DNA of 64,000 nt, from assembly GCA_963836695.1 (NCBI GenBank), contig CAWIKX010000013.1, positions 62,001-126,000 of the forward strand. The letters run 5' to 3'. Under the pieces are notes generated by a model, which saw nothing but the letters and a program-made list of their open reading frames with translations, searched no databases and was not told the DNA's origin. Of the stretch, positions 17,637 to 25,328 are shown piece after piece. Origin of the DNA: Roseiarcus sp963836695 (lineage in GTDB: Bacteria; Pseudomonadota; Alphaproteobacteria; Rhizobiales; Beijerinckiaceae). A program made the position numbers and the translations under genes. Numbering within the stretch: position 1 is the first letter of the stretch; each line of letters begins with the position of its first letter.

Positions 17637-17723
17637 GGGCACGTAGCTGAACTGGAAGCTCCCCCGAGCGCACAGCACCCGATTTGTAATCGGGAGAATG
17701 TTGGTTCGAGTCCAACCGTGCCC
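17637..17723 (+). tRNA. tRNA-Thr-like (anticodon TGT) with a hairpin inserted in the D-loop
   Basis: All arms are canonical: acceptor GGGCACG/CGTGCCC, D-stem GCTG/CAGC, anticodon stem CCCGA/TCGGG around TTTGTAA, 5-nt variable loop, T-arm GTTGG TTCGAGT CCAAC. The only oddity is a 23-nt D-loop: a 12-nt mini-hairpin GCTC-CCCC-GAGC (17658-17669) sits inside an otherwise normal loop that keeps the GG pair. CCA is not encoded (GCAC follows). It lies inside the IS, 5 bases after passenger 2. It may be a working tRNA, or a tRNA mimic used for processing or control. Confidence 0.75.
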
Positions 17724-17732
17724 GCACCTACC

Positions 17733-17855
17733 CCGACTGCATTCTGGTCCGTAACACCAGTTGCAGTCGGCAGTTCGGCACAGAGGCCGAACAATAGAAC
17801 CGTGGTCTCTATTCCCCTAGGGCCACAGCCGGGAGCGGTCACGGTAAGCTCTCGG
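17733..17855 (+). ncRNA. Run of RNA hairpins after the tRNA-like gene
   Basis: Stem 1 at 17733-17770 pairs CCGACTGCA with TGCAGTCGG and, inside, CTGGT with ACCAG around the loop CCGTAAC. Stem 2 at 17773-17792 is GTTCGGC-ACAGAG-GCCGAAC, perfect. Stem 3 at 17829-17855 pairs CCGGGAGC with GCTCTCGG with one G-T pair. Nothing coding is convincing here on either strand. The density of stems suggests a structured RNA continuing from the tRNA-like part; its function is unknown. Confidence 0.5.
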
Positions 17856-17903
17856 TCCTTCACAGGAGGCACCCATGCGGTTACCATAGGTGCATAATAA
17901 AAG

Positions 17904-17929
17904 GCGTCGCCAGTTAGCGCTGGCGACGC
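17904..17929 (+). terminator. Terminator-like hairpin closing the IS cargo transcript
   Basis: Perfect 10-bp stem GCGTCGCCAG-TTAGCG-CTGGCGACGC followed by TTACTCTC. It could end the transcript of the passengers and tRNA-like gene; the T-run is weak. Confidence 0.5.
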
Positions 17930-18084
17930 TTACTCTCATAGAGTATTTCTGCAGCTTTTGCAATAAGTATCTGATTCCGATCATTAATTTCTTGTCGAGA
18001 GTTCGAAAGAGGCGCCAAATCAAAGATTTAGCACCACCCCGAGCCGATCCGCTGGACGGAGTTTCCAGCTCCGAGGGCGAAATT

Positions 18085-18219
18085 ATGCGTCGCCTTATGC
18101 GTATGCGGCCAGAGCAACATAAAGAAGCGCAACGGCCACTTACCCCCAAGGGTAAGGCACAAAGGAAACGGCGAGATAGAGAGCGCCAGTCTCCTACTGC
18201 AACCACTTCCTACGATTAG
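18085..18219 (+). CDS. Small basic peptide gene in IS, 44 residues, doubtful
   Basis: The ATG at 18085 has GAGGG seven bases upstream. The product (MRRLMRMRPEQHKEAQRPLT and on) is strongly basic with no known domain. A GTG at 17890 would extend it to 109 residues but would run through the terminator-like hairpin, so the short form is preferred. Its stop overlaps the convergent transposase stop. Confidence 0.35.
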   Translation: MRRLMRMRPEQHKEAQRPLTPKGKAQRKRRDRERQSPTATTSYD

Positions 18220-19157
18220 GCGAGTTGGCCTTCGTTAGGCCGTCGATACATCAGGCGCTTACCCTTCGCGCCTTCCACAACTTTAGCCGCACGCGCCGCG
18301 TCATTGACGCCGAGTTTGACGCGGTTTGAATATCGAAAATCGAACTCAGCAAGATAGCGGTGCAGGTGCTTCTCGCCACAGTGCTGATAAACTCCCTTCA
18401 TTCCACGCTTAAAAATTGAGTAATACCCTTCAATCGTATTCGTATTGATCTTCGCGCCCGTCTCGCGGTCTGTGTAGCCATATTCCTTGCGCGAGTGATC
18501 CACCACATCGTGCTTCGCGAACCCGCTGCCAATCTTGGAATAGCGGCTCGCTTCGTCGGTCATGATGTGGGCTTCACGGTTGATATTGTCGCGAATTACC
18601 GGGACAATATTGTCCTTAGTGGCGTTATCCACATGAAAAGAACGAGCACGCCCATCACGCTCAACAAGCGTCAGAATCGTGTTTTTGTGCCAAGCTCCCT
18701 GTTTAACCTCAAATCCATCCTTGCGGCCGATATAGGTTTCATCAACCTCGACAACACCACCGCCGCCGCCCATGGGTGATAGAACGCCATCGCGCATTGC
18801 CTCGCGGATGCGATGCTCCATGAACCAAGCCGTTTGATAGGCGACACCCAACATGCGGTGCAATTGGTGAGCGCTCATACCCTTCTTTGACGAAGCCATG
18901 AGATGGATTGCCATCCACCATTTTGACAACGGTACCTTAGAGCGCTCGAAAATCGTGCCCACTGTGACGGTGAACTGTTTTTTGCAATCACCGCAGTAAT
19001 ACAGCCCCGGACGAGCCGACTTGCCCTCGATTTTGCCGATCTTGCCAGTGCAGCCGCAGTGCGGACAGACTGGACCATTCGGCCACATCAACGCTTCGAT
19101 AGCCTCACGGGCTACGTCATCATCAGTGAAGGCTTTGGCTTGAATGGCGGCGGACAT
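18216..19157 (-). CDS. IS1595-family transposase (ISXO2-like DDE)
   Basis: A 313-residue transposase. An N-terminal zinc ribbon (CPHCGCTG ... YYCGDCKKQF, residues 32-63) precedes an ISXO2-like catalytic domain with VVEVDETYIG (first Asp), MTDEASRYSKIG (second Asp) and TIEGYYSIFKRGMKGVY (acidic third position), then the family-typical HLHRYLAEFDFRYSNR. The length is normal and the frame intact, so the element may be active. AGGAGAGAG precedes the ATG. Its promoter lies in the right terminal repeat. Confidence 0.95.
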   Translation of the reverse strand: MSAAIQAKAFTDDDVAREAIEALMWPNGPVCPHCGCTGKIGKIEGKSARPGLYYCGDCKKQFTVTVGTIFERSKVPLSKWWMAIHLMASSKKGMSAHQLHRMLGVAYQTAWFMEHRIREAMRDGVLSPMGGGGGVVEVDETYIGRKDGFEVKQGAWHKNTILTLVERDGRARSFHVDNATKDNIVPVIRDNINREAHIMTDEASRYSKIGSGFAKHDVVDHSRKEYGYTDRETGAKINTNTIEGYYSIFKRGMKGVYQHCGEKHLHRYLAEFDFRYSNRVKLGVNDAARAAKVVEGAKGKRLMYRRPNEGQLA

Positions 19158-19193
19158 GTCTCTCTCCTATGAGAGATACCATACACCTAGCGC

Positions 19194-19218
19194 AACATTT
19201 GTCAACTAGATAATCGCC
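19194..19218 (-). repeat. Right terminal inverted repeat of the IS
   Basis: 25 bp, exact inverse of 16744-16768, followed directly by the second copy of the target duplication AAATAAAC. Confidence 0.95.
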
Positions 19219-19221
19219 AAA

Positions 19222-19290
19222 TAAACGCTAGTAAACGCTAGCTATTTTACTAGCGCTTACTAGCGTTTAAGCGCATTTTGCTAGCGTTTA
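19222..19290. repeat. Hairpin array of TAAACGCTAG words (hairpin half of copy 1)
   Basis: Two tandem TAAACGCTAG (19222-19241), an 8-nt spacer, then CTAGCGCTTA and CTAGCGTTTA (19250-19269), giving a 20-bp stem with one mismatch; a further CTAGCGTTTA follows at 19281-19290. Before the IS inserted, this stood directly after the head at 16660-16743. It lies past the 3' end of the DegT-type gene. Confidence 0.75.
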
Positions 19291-19331
19291 TTTGAATTAG
19301 ATCGCGACGAATTCGACCCCAGGTTGCATTT

Positions 19332-20579
19332 CTAGTGCTCGACGCTGTCGAACTTCCTCTTGTCGACCGGCGCGACATCGCGCAACCGGACGCCCTCGGC
19401 CGCCATCTTCTCGAGGGCGACCCGCGCGGCCACGTCGATATTGTGGATCAGGTCGTCGATCTCCGCATCGGTGTGAAGCGGGCTCGTCGCCACCATGACC
19501 GTGCGATTGAGTATCCCTAGCGAGCTTGCGCACATGTCCTGGGAATAATCCTTCCGCAAGCCCTCGTTCTGGGACATGTTGAAGGGGTTCAGCGCCGGAT
19601 GGGCGGCCCCTTCATGCGAAAGGACCGAGTCCCACTGGGTGTAGGTGTGCCGGCCTGTCTTGCCCGAAATGACGCTCGGCTGCAGTTCAGTGAAGCGGGT
19701 CGCAGCCTCTTCGTTCGGCAGGAGATACATCACTTGCGTCGAGCATTCGTGCTCGGGGCTGTTGAGCGGGGTTGGCTGAAGGCCGAGATTGCTGAGGTGA
19801 CGCGTGCCGTCGAGGATGCGCCGCTTCTCGCTTCGCATCTTGTCGATGATACCGTCGAGCCGGTCGAGCTGCGCGTTCAGCATCGCGCCCATGATCTCCG
19901 ACGCCCGGGCGCCGTTGCCGGCGAACGGCCGGATGCTGTCGCTCTTGCCCTGCCAGTAGAACCCGCAGGGGTCGATCGCGCACCGCGCTCTCTCCGCGAT
20001 CTTCGGGTCGCTGGTGGCGAGGCCGCCGCCTTCGCCGCTAGTGATGTTCTTGTAGTAATTAAAGCTGAAAGCCCCGGCATGGCCGATCGAGCCGAGCTTC
20101 CGGCCTTTGTAGGACCCGCCCACGCCCTGGCAGCAATCTTCGAGAACGAAGAGATTGTGCTCGCGGGCTAGCCCCATGATCGCGTCCATGTCGCAAGTCG
20201 CGCCCCACATGTGAACGGGGATGATCGCCTTGGTGTGCGGACCGACGGCCGCGCAAATCGCCTTGGGGGAGATCGTGATGGTCTCGTCGACATCGACGAT
20301 CACCGGAATGGCGCCAACCGCTAGAACAGCCGTCGCCGTCGCCATATAAGTGTGGGCCGGAATGAGGACTTCGTCGCCCGGGCCGACGCCCATGCCCGTC
20401 AAGCCCGCCACGAGTCCGAAGGTCCCGCTGGCCGAAAGCGCGAAATGATCGACGCCGAGATAGGCGGCGTAGCGCTTCTCAAAGGTCGCGCACTGGCCCT
20501 CTTCGCCGTAGCGGAAAAGCTTGCCCGACCGGATCACGCGGGCGATCGCCTCGATCTCCTCCTCGCCGACGATATACAT
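19332..20579 (-). CDS. DegT/DnrJ/EryC1/StrS family aminotransferase
   Basis: A 415-residue PLP enzyme of the sugar aminotransferase/dehydratase family. The ATG at 20579 has CCAGGAGTT upstream and gives MYIVGEEEIEAIARVIRSGK; a longer frame is non-coding sequence. Hallmarks: GTFGLVAGLTGMGVGPGDEV, EDCCQGVGGSYKGRKLGSIG, and the Schiff-base lysine in FNYYKNITSGEGGGL. Such enzymes transaminate keto-sugars or cyclitols. It is last in a minus-strand set behind four branched-chain-type ABC genes, 127 bases after the permease; a shared transcript is likely but the link in function is not obvious. Confidence 0.9.
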   Translation of the reverse strand: MYIVGEEEIEAIARVIRSGKLFRYGEEGQCATFEKRYAAYLGVDHFALSASGTFGLVAGLTGMGVGPGDEVLIPAHTYMATATAVLAVGAIPVIVDVDETITISPKAICAAVGPHTKAIIPVHMWGATCDMDAIMGLAREHNLFVLEDCCQGVGGSYKGRKLGSIGHAGAFSFNYYKNITSGEGGGLATSDPKIAERARCAIDPCGFYWQGKSDSIRPFAGNGARASEIMGAMLNAQLDRLDGIIDKMRSEKRRILDGTRHLSNLGLQPTPLNSPEHECSTQVMYLLPNEEAATRFTELQPSVISGKTGRHTYTQWDSVLSHEGAAHPALNPFNMSQNEGLRKDYSQDMCASSLGILNRTVMVATSPLHTDAEIDDLIHNIDVAARVALEKMAAEGVRLRDVAPVDKRKFDSVEH

Positions 20580-20706
20580 TGGCGTCAACTCCTGGCGCGT
20601 GTGAACGCCATCAGTAGCGGAAGCCCGCAACGGAGAAAGCGCCAGTCCCCAGCTTTTGCGGGGAGCCACTTTCGGAGCGCCGCGGGGCGCAACCGGGTCG
20701 GGCGTC

Positions 20707-21675
20707 TCAGAGAGACACCTTGGCTCGCGCGGCCAGTTCGCCCACAATGCCGCGGCGGAACGCCAGCACGCAGGCGACGAACACCACTCCCTGGATCACG
20801 GTCACCCACTCGCCGAACTGGGCGAGATAGTTTTGCATCGCGACCACGATGAGCGCGCCGACGACCGGCCCGTAGAAGGTGCCCATGCCGCCGACCAACG
20901 TCATCAGAACGACCTCGCCCGAGGTCGAGAATGAGACGTCGGTCAGCGACGCGTTCTGGACGACGAGCGCCTTGGTCGCCCCGGCAAGGCCCGCGATCAC
21001 CGCCGACAGCACGAAGGCCGCAAGCTTGTATTGAACCGCGCGATAGCCGAGCGACACCGCGCGGGGTTCGTTTTCGCGGATCGCTTTGAGGATTTCGCCG
21101 AAGGGAGAATTGACCGCGCGCTGCACGACAAGAAAGCCAAACAGAAAGATCACGGCGACAAAACAGTAGAGGATCCACGGGTTGCTGAGATCGATGAAGC
21201 CAAGCGCCCGGCCTTGCGGGACCGCTTGGATGCCATCCTCGCCGTGAGTGAACGGCGCCTCGACGCAGAAGAAAAACACCATCTGGGAAAAGGCCATGGT
21301 GATCATCGCGAAGTAGATGCCGGCGCTCCGGATAGCCAGCGCTCCGGTGACGAACCCGAGAATGGCGGAGGCTCCGACGCCCACGGCGATCGCCGAGATG
21401 GGCTCCAAGCCCCACACTTTGGCGGCGTGCGCGCAGGCGTAGCTCGCGAGCCCGAAGAACATCGCGTGCCCAAGCGAAAGAAGGTTGGCGTAGCCAATCA
21501 GGAGATTGAACGCGCAGGCGAACAGGGCGAAGCACATCGCCTGCATGACGAAGAACGGATAGGCGAAAAAGGGCGCGATTGCGATCAGGACAACCATGAT
21601 CACGAAGGCGACGGCGTTCACGCGGCGGTCCTGGTTCGCTATGTCCGCCTGAGCGACTGAGGCCTCGATCTCCAT
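20707..21675 (-). CDS. livM: Branched-chain amino acid type ABC permease (LivM)
   Basis: Inner-membrane permease of about 322 residues with eight to ten hydrophobic segments. The conserved EAA-like region NSPFGEILKAIRENEPRAVSLGY and TLVGGMGTFYGPVVGA are typical of LivM. The start is taken as ATG at 21675, just past the LivH stop; a TTG at 21693 is possible. The family imports branched-chain amino acids, but many members take urea, amides or aromatic compounds. Confidence 0.9.
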   Translation of the reverse strand: MEIEASVAQADIANQDRRVNAVAFVIMVVLIAIAPFFAYPFFVMQAMCFALFACAFNLLIGYANLLSLGHAMFFGLASYACAHAAKVWGLEPISAIAVGVGASAILGFVTGALAIRSAGIYFAMITMAFSQMVFFFCVEAPFTHGEDGIQAVPQGRALGFIDLSNPWILYCFVAVIFLFGFLVVQRAVNSPFGEILKAIRENEPRAVSLGYRAVQYKLAAFVLSAVIAGLAGATKALVVQNASLTDVSFSTSGEVVLMTLVGGMGTFYGPVVGALIVVAMQNYLAQFGEWVTVIQGVVFVACVLAFRRGIVGELAARAKVSL

Positions 21676-21676
21676 G

Positions 21677-22567
21677 TCAGGCCGCCCGTCCAAACAGCCC
21701 GGTCGGCCGGATGAGGAGCACGATCGCCATGATGACGAACACCACGGTGTTCGACGCCTCCGGGTAGAACACTTTCGTCAAGCCTTCCACGACGCCTAGC
21801 GCGAAACCGGTCACGATCGAGCCGAGGATCGATCCCATGCCGCCGATCACCACGACCGCGAAGACGACGGCGATGATGTCCGCGCCCATGCCCGGACGGA
21901 CCTGATTGATCGGGGCGGCGAGCACGCCGGCGAACGCCGCAAGCGCGACGCCGAAACCGTAGGTGAGCGTGACCATGCGCGGCACATTGATGCCGAAGGC
22001 CCGCACCATGGTCGGGTTTTCGGTCGCTGCGCGCAGATACGCGCCGAGCTTGGTCTTCTCAATGACGAGCCATGTTCCGAAACAGATCGCTGCCGAAGCC
22101 ACGATCACCCAGCCGCGATAGACGGGGAGAAACATAAAGCCGAGGTTGTAGGCGCCCGTCAGCTGCTTCGGGATCGCGTAGGGCATGCCAGAGGCGCCGT
22201 AATAGTTCTGAAACAGCCCTTGAATAATAAGTGCGAGGCCAAAGGTGAGAAGCAGGCTGTAAAGCGGATCGAATCCGGCCAGCCGCTTGAGAAACAGGCG
22301 CTCGACGACCGCTCCGATGACGCCGACAATCAGGGGCGCGAGGACGAGGGCGAACCAGTAACTGAGTCCTACGTATTGGAGGAGAAAATAGGCGGCGAAG
22401 GCCCCCATCATGTAGAATGCGCCGTGGGCGAAATTGACAATCGTCAGCATGCCGAAGATGACGGCGAGCCCGAGGCTCAAGAGGGCATAGAACGAGCCGT
22501 TGATGAGCCCGATCAGCAATTGGCCGTAAAGCGCCGGCATGCTGATCGCGTGGCCAAACACGTTCAT
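21677..22567 (-). CDS. livH: Branched-chain amino acid type ABC permease (LivH)
   Basis: A permease of about 296 residues with LGLAVIFGMLTIVNFAHGAFYMMGAF near the N-terminus and AATENPTMVRAFGINVPRM (cytoplasmic loop), both LivH signatures. The start MNVFGHAISM at 22567 is preferred; ATGs at 22579 and further upstream are in frame. It partners LivM in the membrane. LivF lies immediately upstream and LivM follows at once. Confidence 0.9.
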   Translation of the reverse strand: MNVFGHAISMPALYGQLLIGLINGSFYALLSLGLAVIFGMLTIVNFAHGAFYMMGAFAAYFLLQYVGLSYWFALVLAPLIVGVIGAVVERLFLKRLAGFDPLYSLLLTFGLALIIQGLFQNYYGASGMPYAIPKQLTGAYNLGFMFLPVYRGWVIVASAAICFGTWLVIEKTKLGAYLRAATENPTMVRAFGINVPRMVTLTYGFGVALAAFAGVLAAPINQVRPGMGADIIAVVFAVVVIGGMGSILGSIVTGFALGVVEGLTKVFYPEASNTVVFVIMAIVLLIRPTGLFGRAA

Positions 22568-22595
22568 GGCCGCACCCATCGTTCGATAGGCGTCA

Positions 22596-23339
22596 TCACA
22601 CCCCCAGCGCCTCATGTAGCCGGTTCATTCTGCCTTCGAGTTCTGAGTTGGCGAAGGCGTCGATGATCCGTCCATGCTCCATGACAAAAAAGCGGTCCGC
22701 CAAGGTCGAGGCGAAGCGGAAGTTCTGCTCGACCAGCAGGATCGTGAATCCTTCGCGCTTGAGTTCGGCGATGGTGCGGCCGATTTGCTGGATAATGACC
22801 GGAGCCAGGCCTTCGGTTGGTTCGTCCAGCATCAAGAAGCGTGCGCCGGTCCGCAGGATTCGAGCAATCGCCAGCATCTGTTGCTCGCCGCCGGAGAGCT
22901 TGCCGCCCCCGCTCATGAGCCGCTCGCGTAAGTTCGGAAAGAGCGTGAAAATGCGTTCCACACTCATCGCCCCGGCCTTTGTGATCGGGGGAGGTAAAAA
23001 CAGATTTTCCTTGACCGAGAGAGAAGAGAATATCGCTCGCTCTTCGGGGCAGAACGCTACGCCGTGCCGGGCGATGCGGTCGATCGAGAGGCCGATGAGC
23101 TCCTTGCCGTTGAATACGACGGAACCTGTTCGCTTGCGCACGATGCCGATGATCGCCTTGAGAGTCGTCGTCTTGCCCGCCCCGTTTCGTCCGAGCAAGG
23201 TGACGACCTCGCCTTCGCGCACGTCGAGGTCCACCCCATGTAGAATATGAAATTCATTGTACCACGCCTGCAGGCCCTTGACGTTGAGGACCGTCGTTCC
23301 GCTCGCAGCCGGCCTCTGCGCAAGAGCAGCCTCAGCCAT
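22596..23339 (-). CDS. livF: Branched-chain amino acid type ABC ATPase (LivF)
   Basis: About 247 residues. Walker A GRNGAGKTTTLKAI, Q-loop CPEERAIFSSLSV, signature LSGGEQQMLAIARIL, Walker B FLMLDEPTEGLAP, switch His replaced by the usual LivF VEQN. The ATG at 23339 (or GTG at 23348) overlaps the end of LivG, so the two ATPases are coupled. Motifs are complete, so it should be active. Confidence 0.92.
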   Translation of the reverse strand: MAEAALAQRPAASGTTVLNVKGLQAWYNEFHILHGVDLDVREGEVVTLLGRNGAGKTTTLKAIIGIVRKRTGSVVFNGKELIGLSIDRIARHGVAFCPEERAIFSSLSVKENLFLPPPITKAGAMSVERIFTLFPNLRERLMSGGGKLSGGEQQMLAIARILRTGARFLMLDEPTEGLAPVIIQQIGRTIAELKREGFTILLVEQNFRFASTLADRFFVMEHGRIIDAFANSELEGRMNRLHEALGV

Positions 23340-24087
23340 GTCCGACACCGAGATAGGCTTGCTTCACCTCCTCATTGTCAGACACCTCGCGGTAGTCGCC
23401 CTCAGCCAGCACCCGCCCGCGCGTCAGCACGGTGATGCGATGGGAGAGATTGGCGACGACTTTAAGATTGTGCTCGACCATGAGGATCGTGCGGTTCGCC
23501 GAGACACGGCGGATAAGGTCGGCCGTGCGATCAATGTCCTCATGGCCCATGCCTGCCATCGGCTCGTCGAGCAGCATCATCTCGGGTTCGATGGCAAGCG
23601 TGGTCGCCAATTCGAGTGCGCGCTTGCGGCCGTAGGAGATCTCGCCTGCCTTCGAATTGGCGAAGCCAGAGAGCCCGACATCGTCGAGCAGCGCCAGCGC
23701 CCGTTCGTTGAGCGGCTTGAGAGCGGACTTGGAGCGCCAAAAGTCGAACGAGTCGCCCCGTTTTCTTTGCAGCGCGATGCGAACGTTCTCGAGCGCGGTC
23801 AAGTGAGGGAAGACTGCCGAAATCTGGAACGAGCGCACAAGTCCCAGCCGCGCCACCTCAGCGGGCTTGAGATTAGTGATGTCGCGCCCGTTGAACGAAA
23901 TGCGACCGCCGCTCGGGGCGATGAATTTCGTCAGCATGTTGAAACATGTCGTCTTGCCAGCGCCGTTCGGCCCAATGAGCGCGTGGATCGTACCGCGTCG
24001 GATGCGCAACGAAACATCGCGAACTGCCTGGAAATCGCCGAAGCTCTTGCTGAGGCCCTCCGTGACGAGAACATCGTCCATGCTCAT
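23332..24087 (-). CDS. livG: Branched-chain amino acid type ABC ATPase (LivG)
   Basis: About 251 residues from ATG 24087 (MSMDDVLVTEGLSKSFGDFQ). Walker A GPNGAGKTTCFNML, Q-loop RSFQISAVFPHLT, Walker B MMLLDEPMAGMGHED, switch MVEHNLKV. The signature motif reads ISYGRKRALELATTL, a LivG variant of LSGGQ. It heads the cluster livG-livF-livH-livM-DegT. No binding protein is found nearby, so the complex must use one encoded elsewhere. Confidence 0.92.
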   Translation of the reverse strand: MSMDDVLVTEGLSKSFGDFQAVRDVSLRIRRGTIHALIGPNGAGKTTCFNMLTKFIAPSGGRISFNGRDITNLKPAEVARLGLVRSFQISAVFPHLTALENVRIALQRKRGDSFDFWRSKSALKPLNERALALLDDVGLSGFANSKAGEISYGRKRALELATTLAIEPEMMLLDEPMAGMGHEDIDRTADLIRRVSANRTILMVEHNLKVVANLSHRITVLTRGRVLAEGDYREVSDNEEVKQAYLGVGHG

Positions 24088-24199
24088 TCTCGCCGCTCGG
24101 CGGAGCGCATACGTTCCTCCCAAAAGGTCAAAGTCTATCAAGCGGCTGGCGCGTTCCTTGTAAAGCCCAAAAGCAAAGCCGCAACCAAGGTCGCGCCGA

Positions 24200-25192
24200 T
24201 TATCCCTCTGTCCTTCGATTATGCAGTCGCCGTTCCCAGTCGAGAGCCTGGCGCACGATCTCGTCGAGATTATCGCGGGTCGGTTTCCACCCAAGCACGG
24301 TCCTTGCCCGGTCGGCCTTAGCCAATATGGCGGCTGGATCGCCCGCCCGTCGCGGCGACACCACGACCGGAAAGTCGATCCCCGAAACCCGTTTGACGAC
24401 CTCGATGACCTCCTTGACCGTCTCCCCGTGTCCATAACCGCAATTGCAGACGACGCTTTGCCCCCCGGCGCGCAAATAGGCGAGCGCGTTCAAATGTGCG
24501 TCGATGAGATCTGTGACCTGGATGTAGTCACGCAGACACGTGCCGTCGCGCGTCGGATAGTCTTGGCCGAAGATCTCGATCTTCGAATGGAGCCCGAGCG
24601 CCGTTTGGACAGCGCGCTTGATGAGGTGGGTGGCGTTGGGCGTCGACTGCCCGAGGCGGCCCTTGGGGTCGGCGCCGGCGACGTTGAAGTAGCGGAGGGC
24701 GACGTAGCGGAAATCGTATGCTTTGGAAGTGTCCTCGAGCATCCATTCGACCATGAGCTTCGACCGCCCGTAGGGCGAAATCGGCGCAAGCGCAGTTTCC
24801 TCGGAGACCGGCTCGGCTCCCGTTTCGCCGTAAACCGCCGCGGTCGAGGAAAAGATGAACGTCTTCACCCCGCCCTTGATCGCGGCCTCGATCAGGCTGC
24901 GCGCATTCGAAACGTTGTTGAGGTAGTAGCCAAGCGGATCGCGGACCGAGTCCGGCACCACAATCTTAGCGGCGAAATGGGCGATCGCATCGATAGCGTG
25001 CTCGTCGATCAGGCGTGCGACCAGATCGGCGTCGCCCATGTCGCCGACCACAAGCTGCGCGCCTTCGGGGACGCCCCAAGTGAAGCCGGTTGAGAGATTG
25101 TCGAGGACGATGACCGTCTCGCCGGCGTCGAGAAGGCCGAGCGCCATGTGGCCGCCGATATAACCGGCGCCGCCGGTGACCAACACGCTCAT
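24200..25192 (-). CDS. galE: UDP-glucose 4-epimerase
   Basis: A 330-residue extended SDR that interconverts UDP-glucose and UDP-galactose in the cytoplasm. The NAD motif GGAGYIGGHMALGLLDAG is at the N-terminus, the catalytic Ser region FIFSSTAAVYGETG about residue 115, YGRSK (Tyr and Lys) about residue 142, and the substrate-binding YPTRDGTCLRDYIQVTDL about 205. Length and motifs are normal. It is divergent from galU with 136 bp between them, pointing to a shared control region for polysaccharide precursor supply. Confidence 0.95.
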   Translation of the reverse strand: MSVLVTGGAGYIGGHMALGLLDAGETVIVLDNLSTGFTWGVPEGAQLVVGDMGDADLVARLIDEHAIDAIAHFAAKIVVPDSVRDPLGYYLNNVSNARSLIEAAIKGGVKTFIFSSTAAVYGETGAEPVSEETALAPISPYGRSKLMVEWMLEDTSKAYDFRYVALRYFNVAGADPKGRLGQSTPNATHLIKRAVQTALGLHSKIEIFGQDYPTRDGTCLRDYIQVTDLIDAHLNALAYLRAGGQSVVCNCGYGHGETVKEVIEVVKRVSGIDFPVVVSPRRAGDPAAILAKADRARTVLGWKPTRDNLDEIVRQALDWERRLHNRRTEG

Positions 25193-25328
25193 ACCCTGCC
25201 TCTTTTGGATGGATCCAAGACGAATTCAGCGAAAAAGAGCCGCGTAGAATGGCTCGGCCGGAACTGATAGTCGGATAACAGGATTTCGTCAGGTTCGCCC
25301 TTTTCACTGTGCCATCGACTGAGGAACC

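Larger units (their letters stand above)
16744..19218. mobile_element. IS1595-family insertion element with passenger genes, 2475 bp
   Basis: Perfect 25-bp terminal inverted repeats (GGCGATTATCTAGTTGAC and on) at 16744-16768 and 19194-19218 are flanked by an exact 8-bp direct repeat AAATAAAC (16736-16743 and 19219-19226), the duplication length known for IS1595. The transposase reads inward from the right end. The left 1.4 kb carries two small protein genes, a tRNA-Thr-like gene, a string of hairpins and a terminator-like stem, all on the plus strand. Passenger genes are known in IS1595; a tRNA-like gene as cargo is, to my knowledge, unusual. Ends and duplication are intact, so insertion is probably recent. 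Confidence 0.93.

Noticed and set aside
17890..18219. Longer 109-residue form of the third IS passenger
   Set aside because: It starts at GTG without a good ribosome-binding site and would be translated through a strong terminator-like hairpin; the 44-residue form is preferred.
19222..19290. CRISPR array
   Set aside because: The repeats are only 10 bp, in both orientations, without unique spacers of uniform length, and no cas genes are near.
23257..24321. 354-residue plus-strand frame
   Set aside because: Antisense of livF/livG with no recognisable domain.
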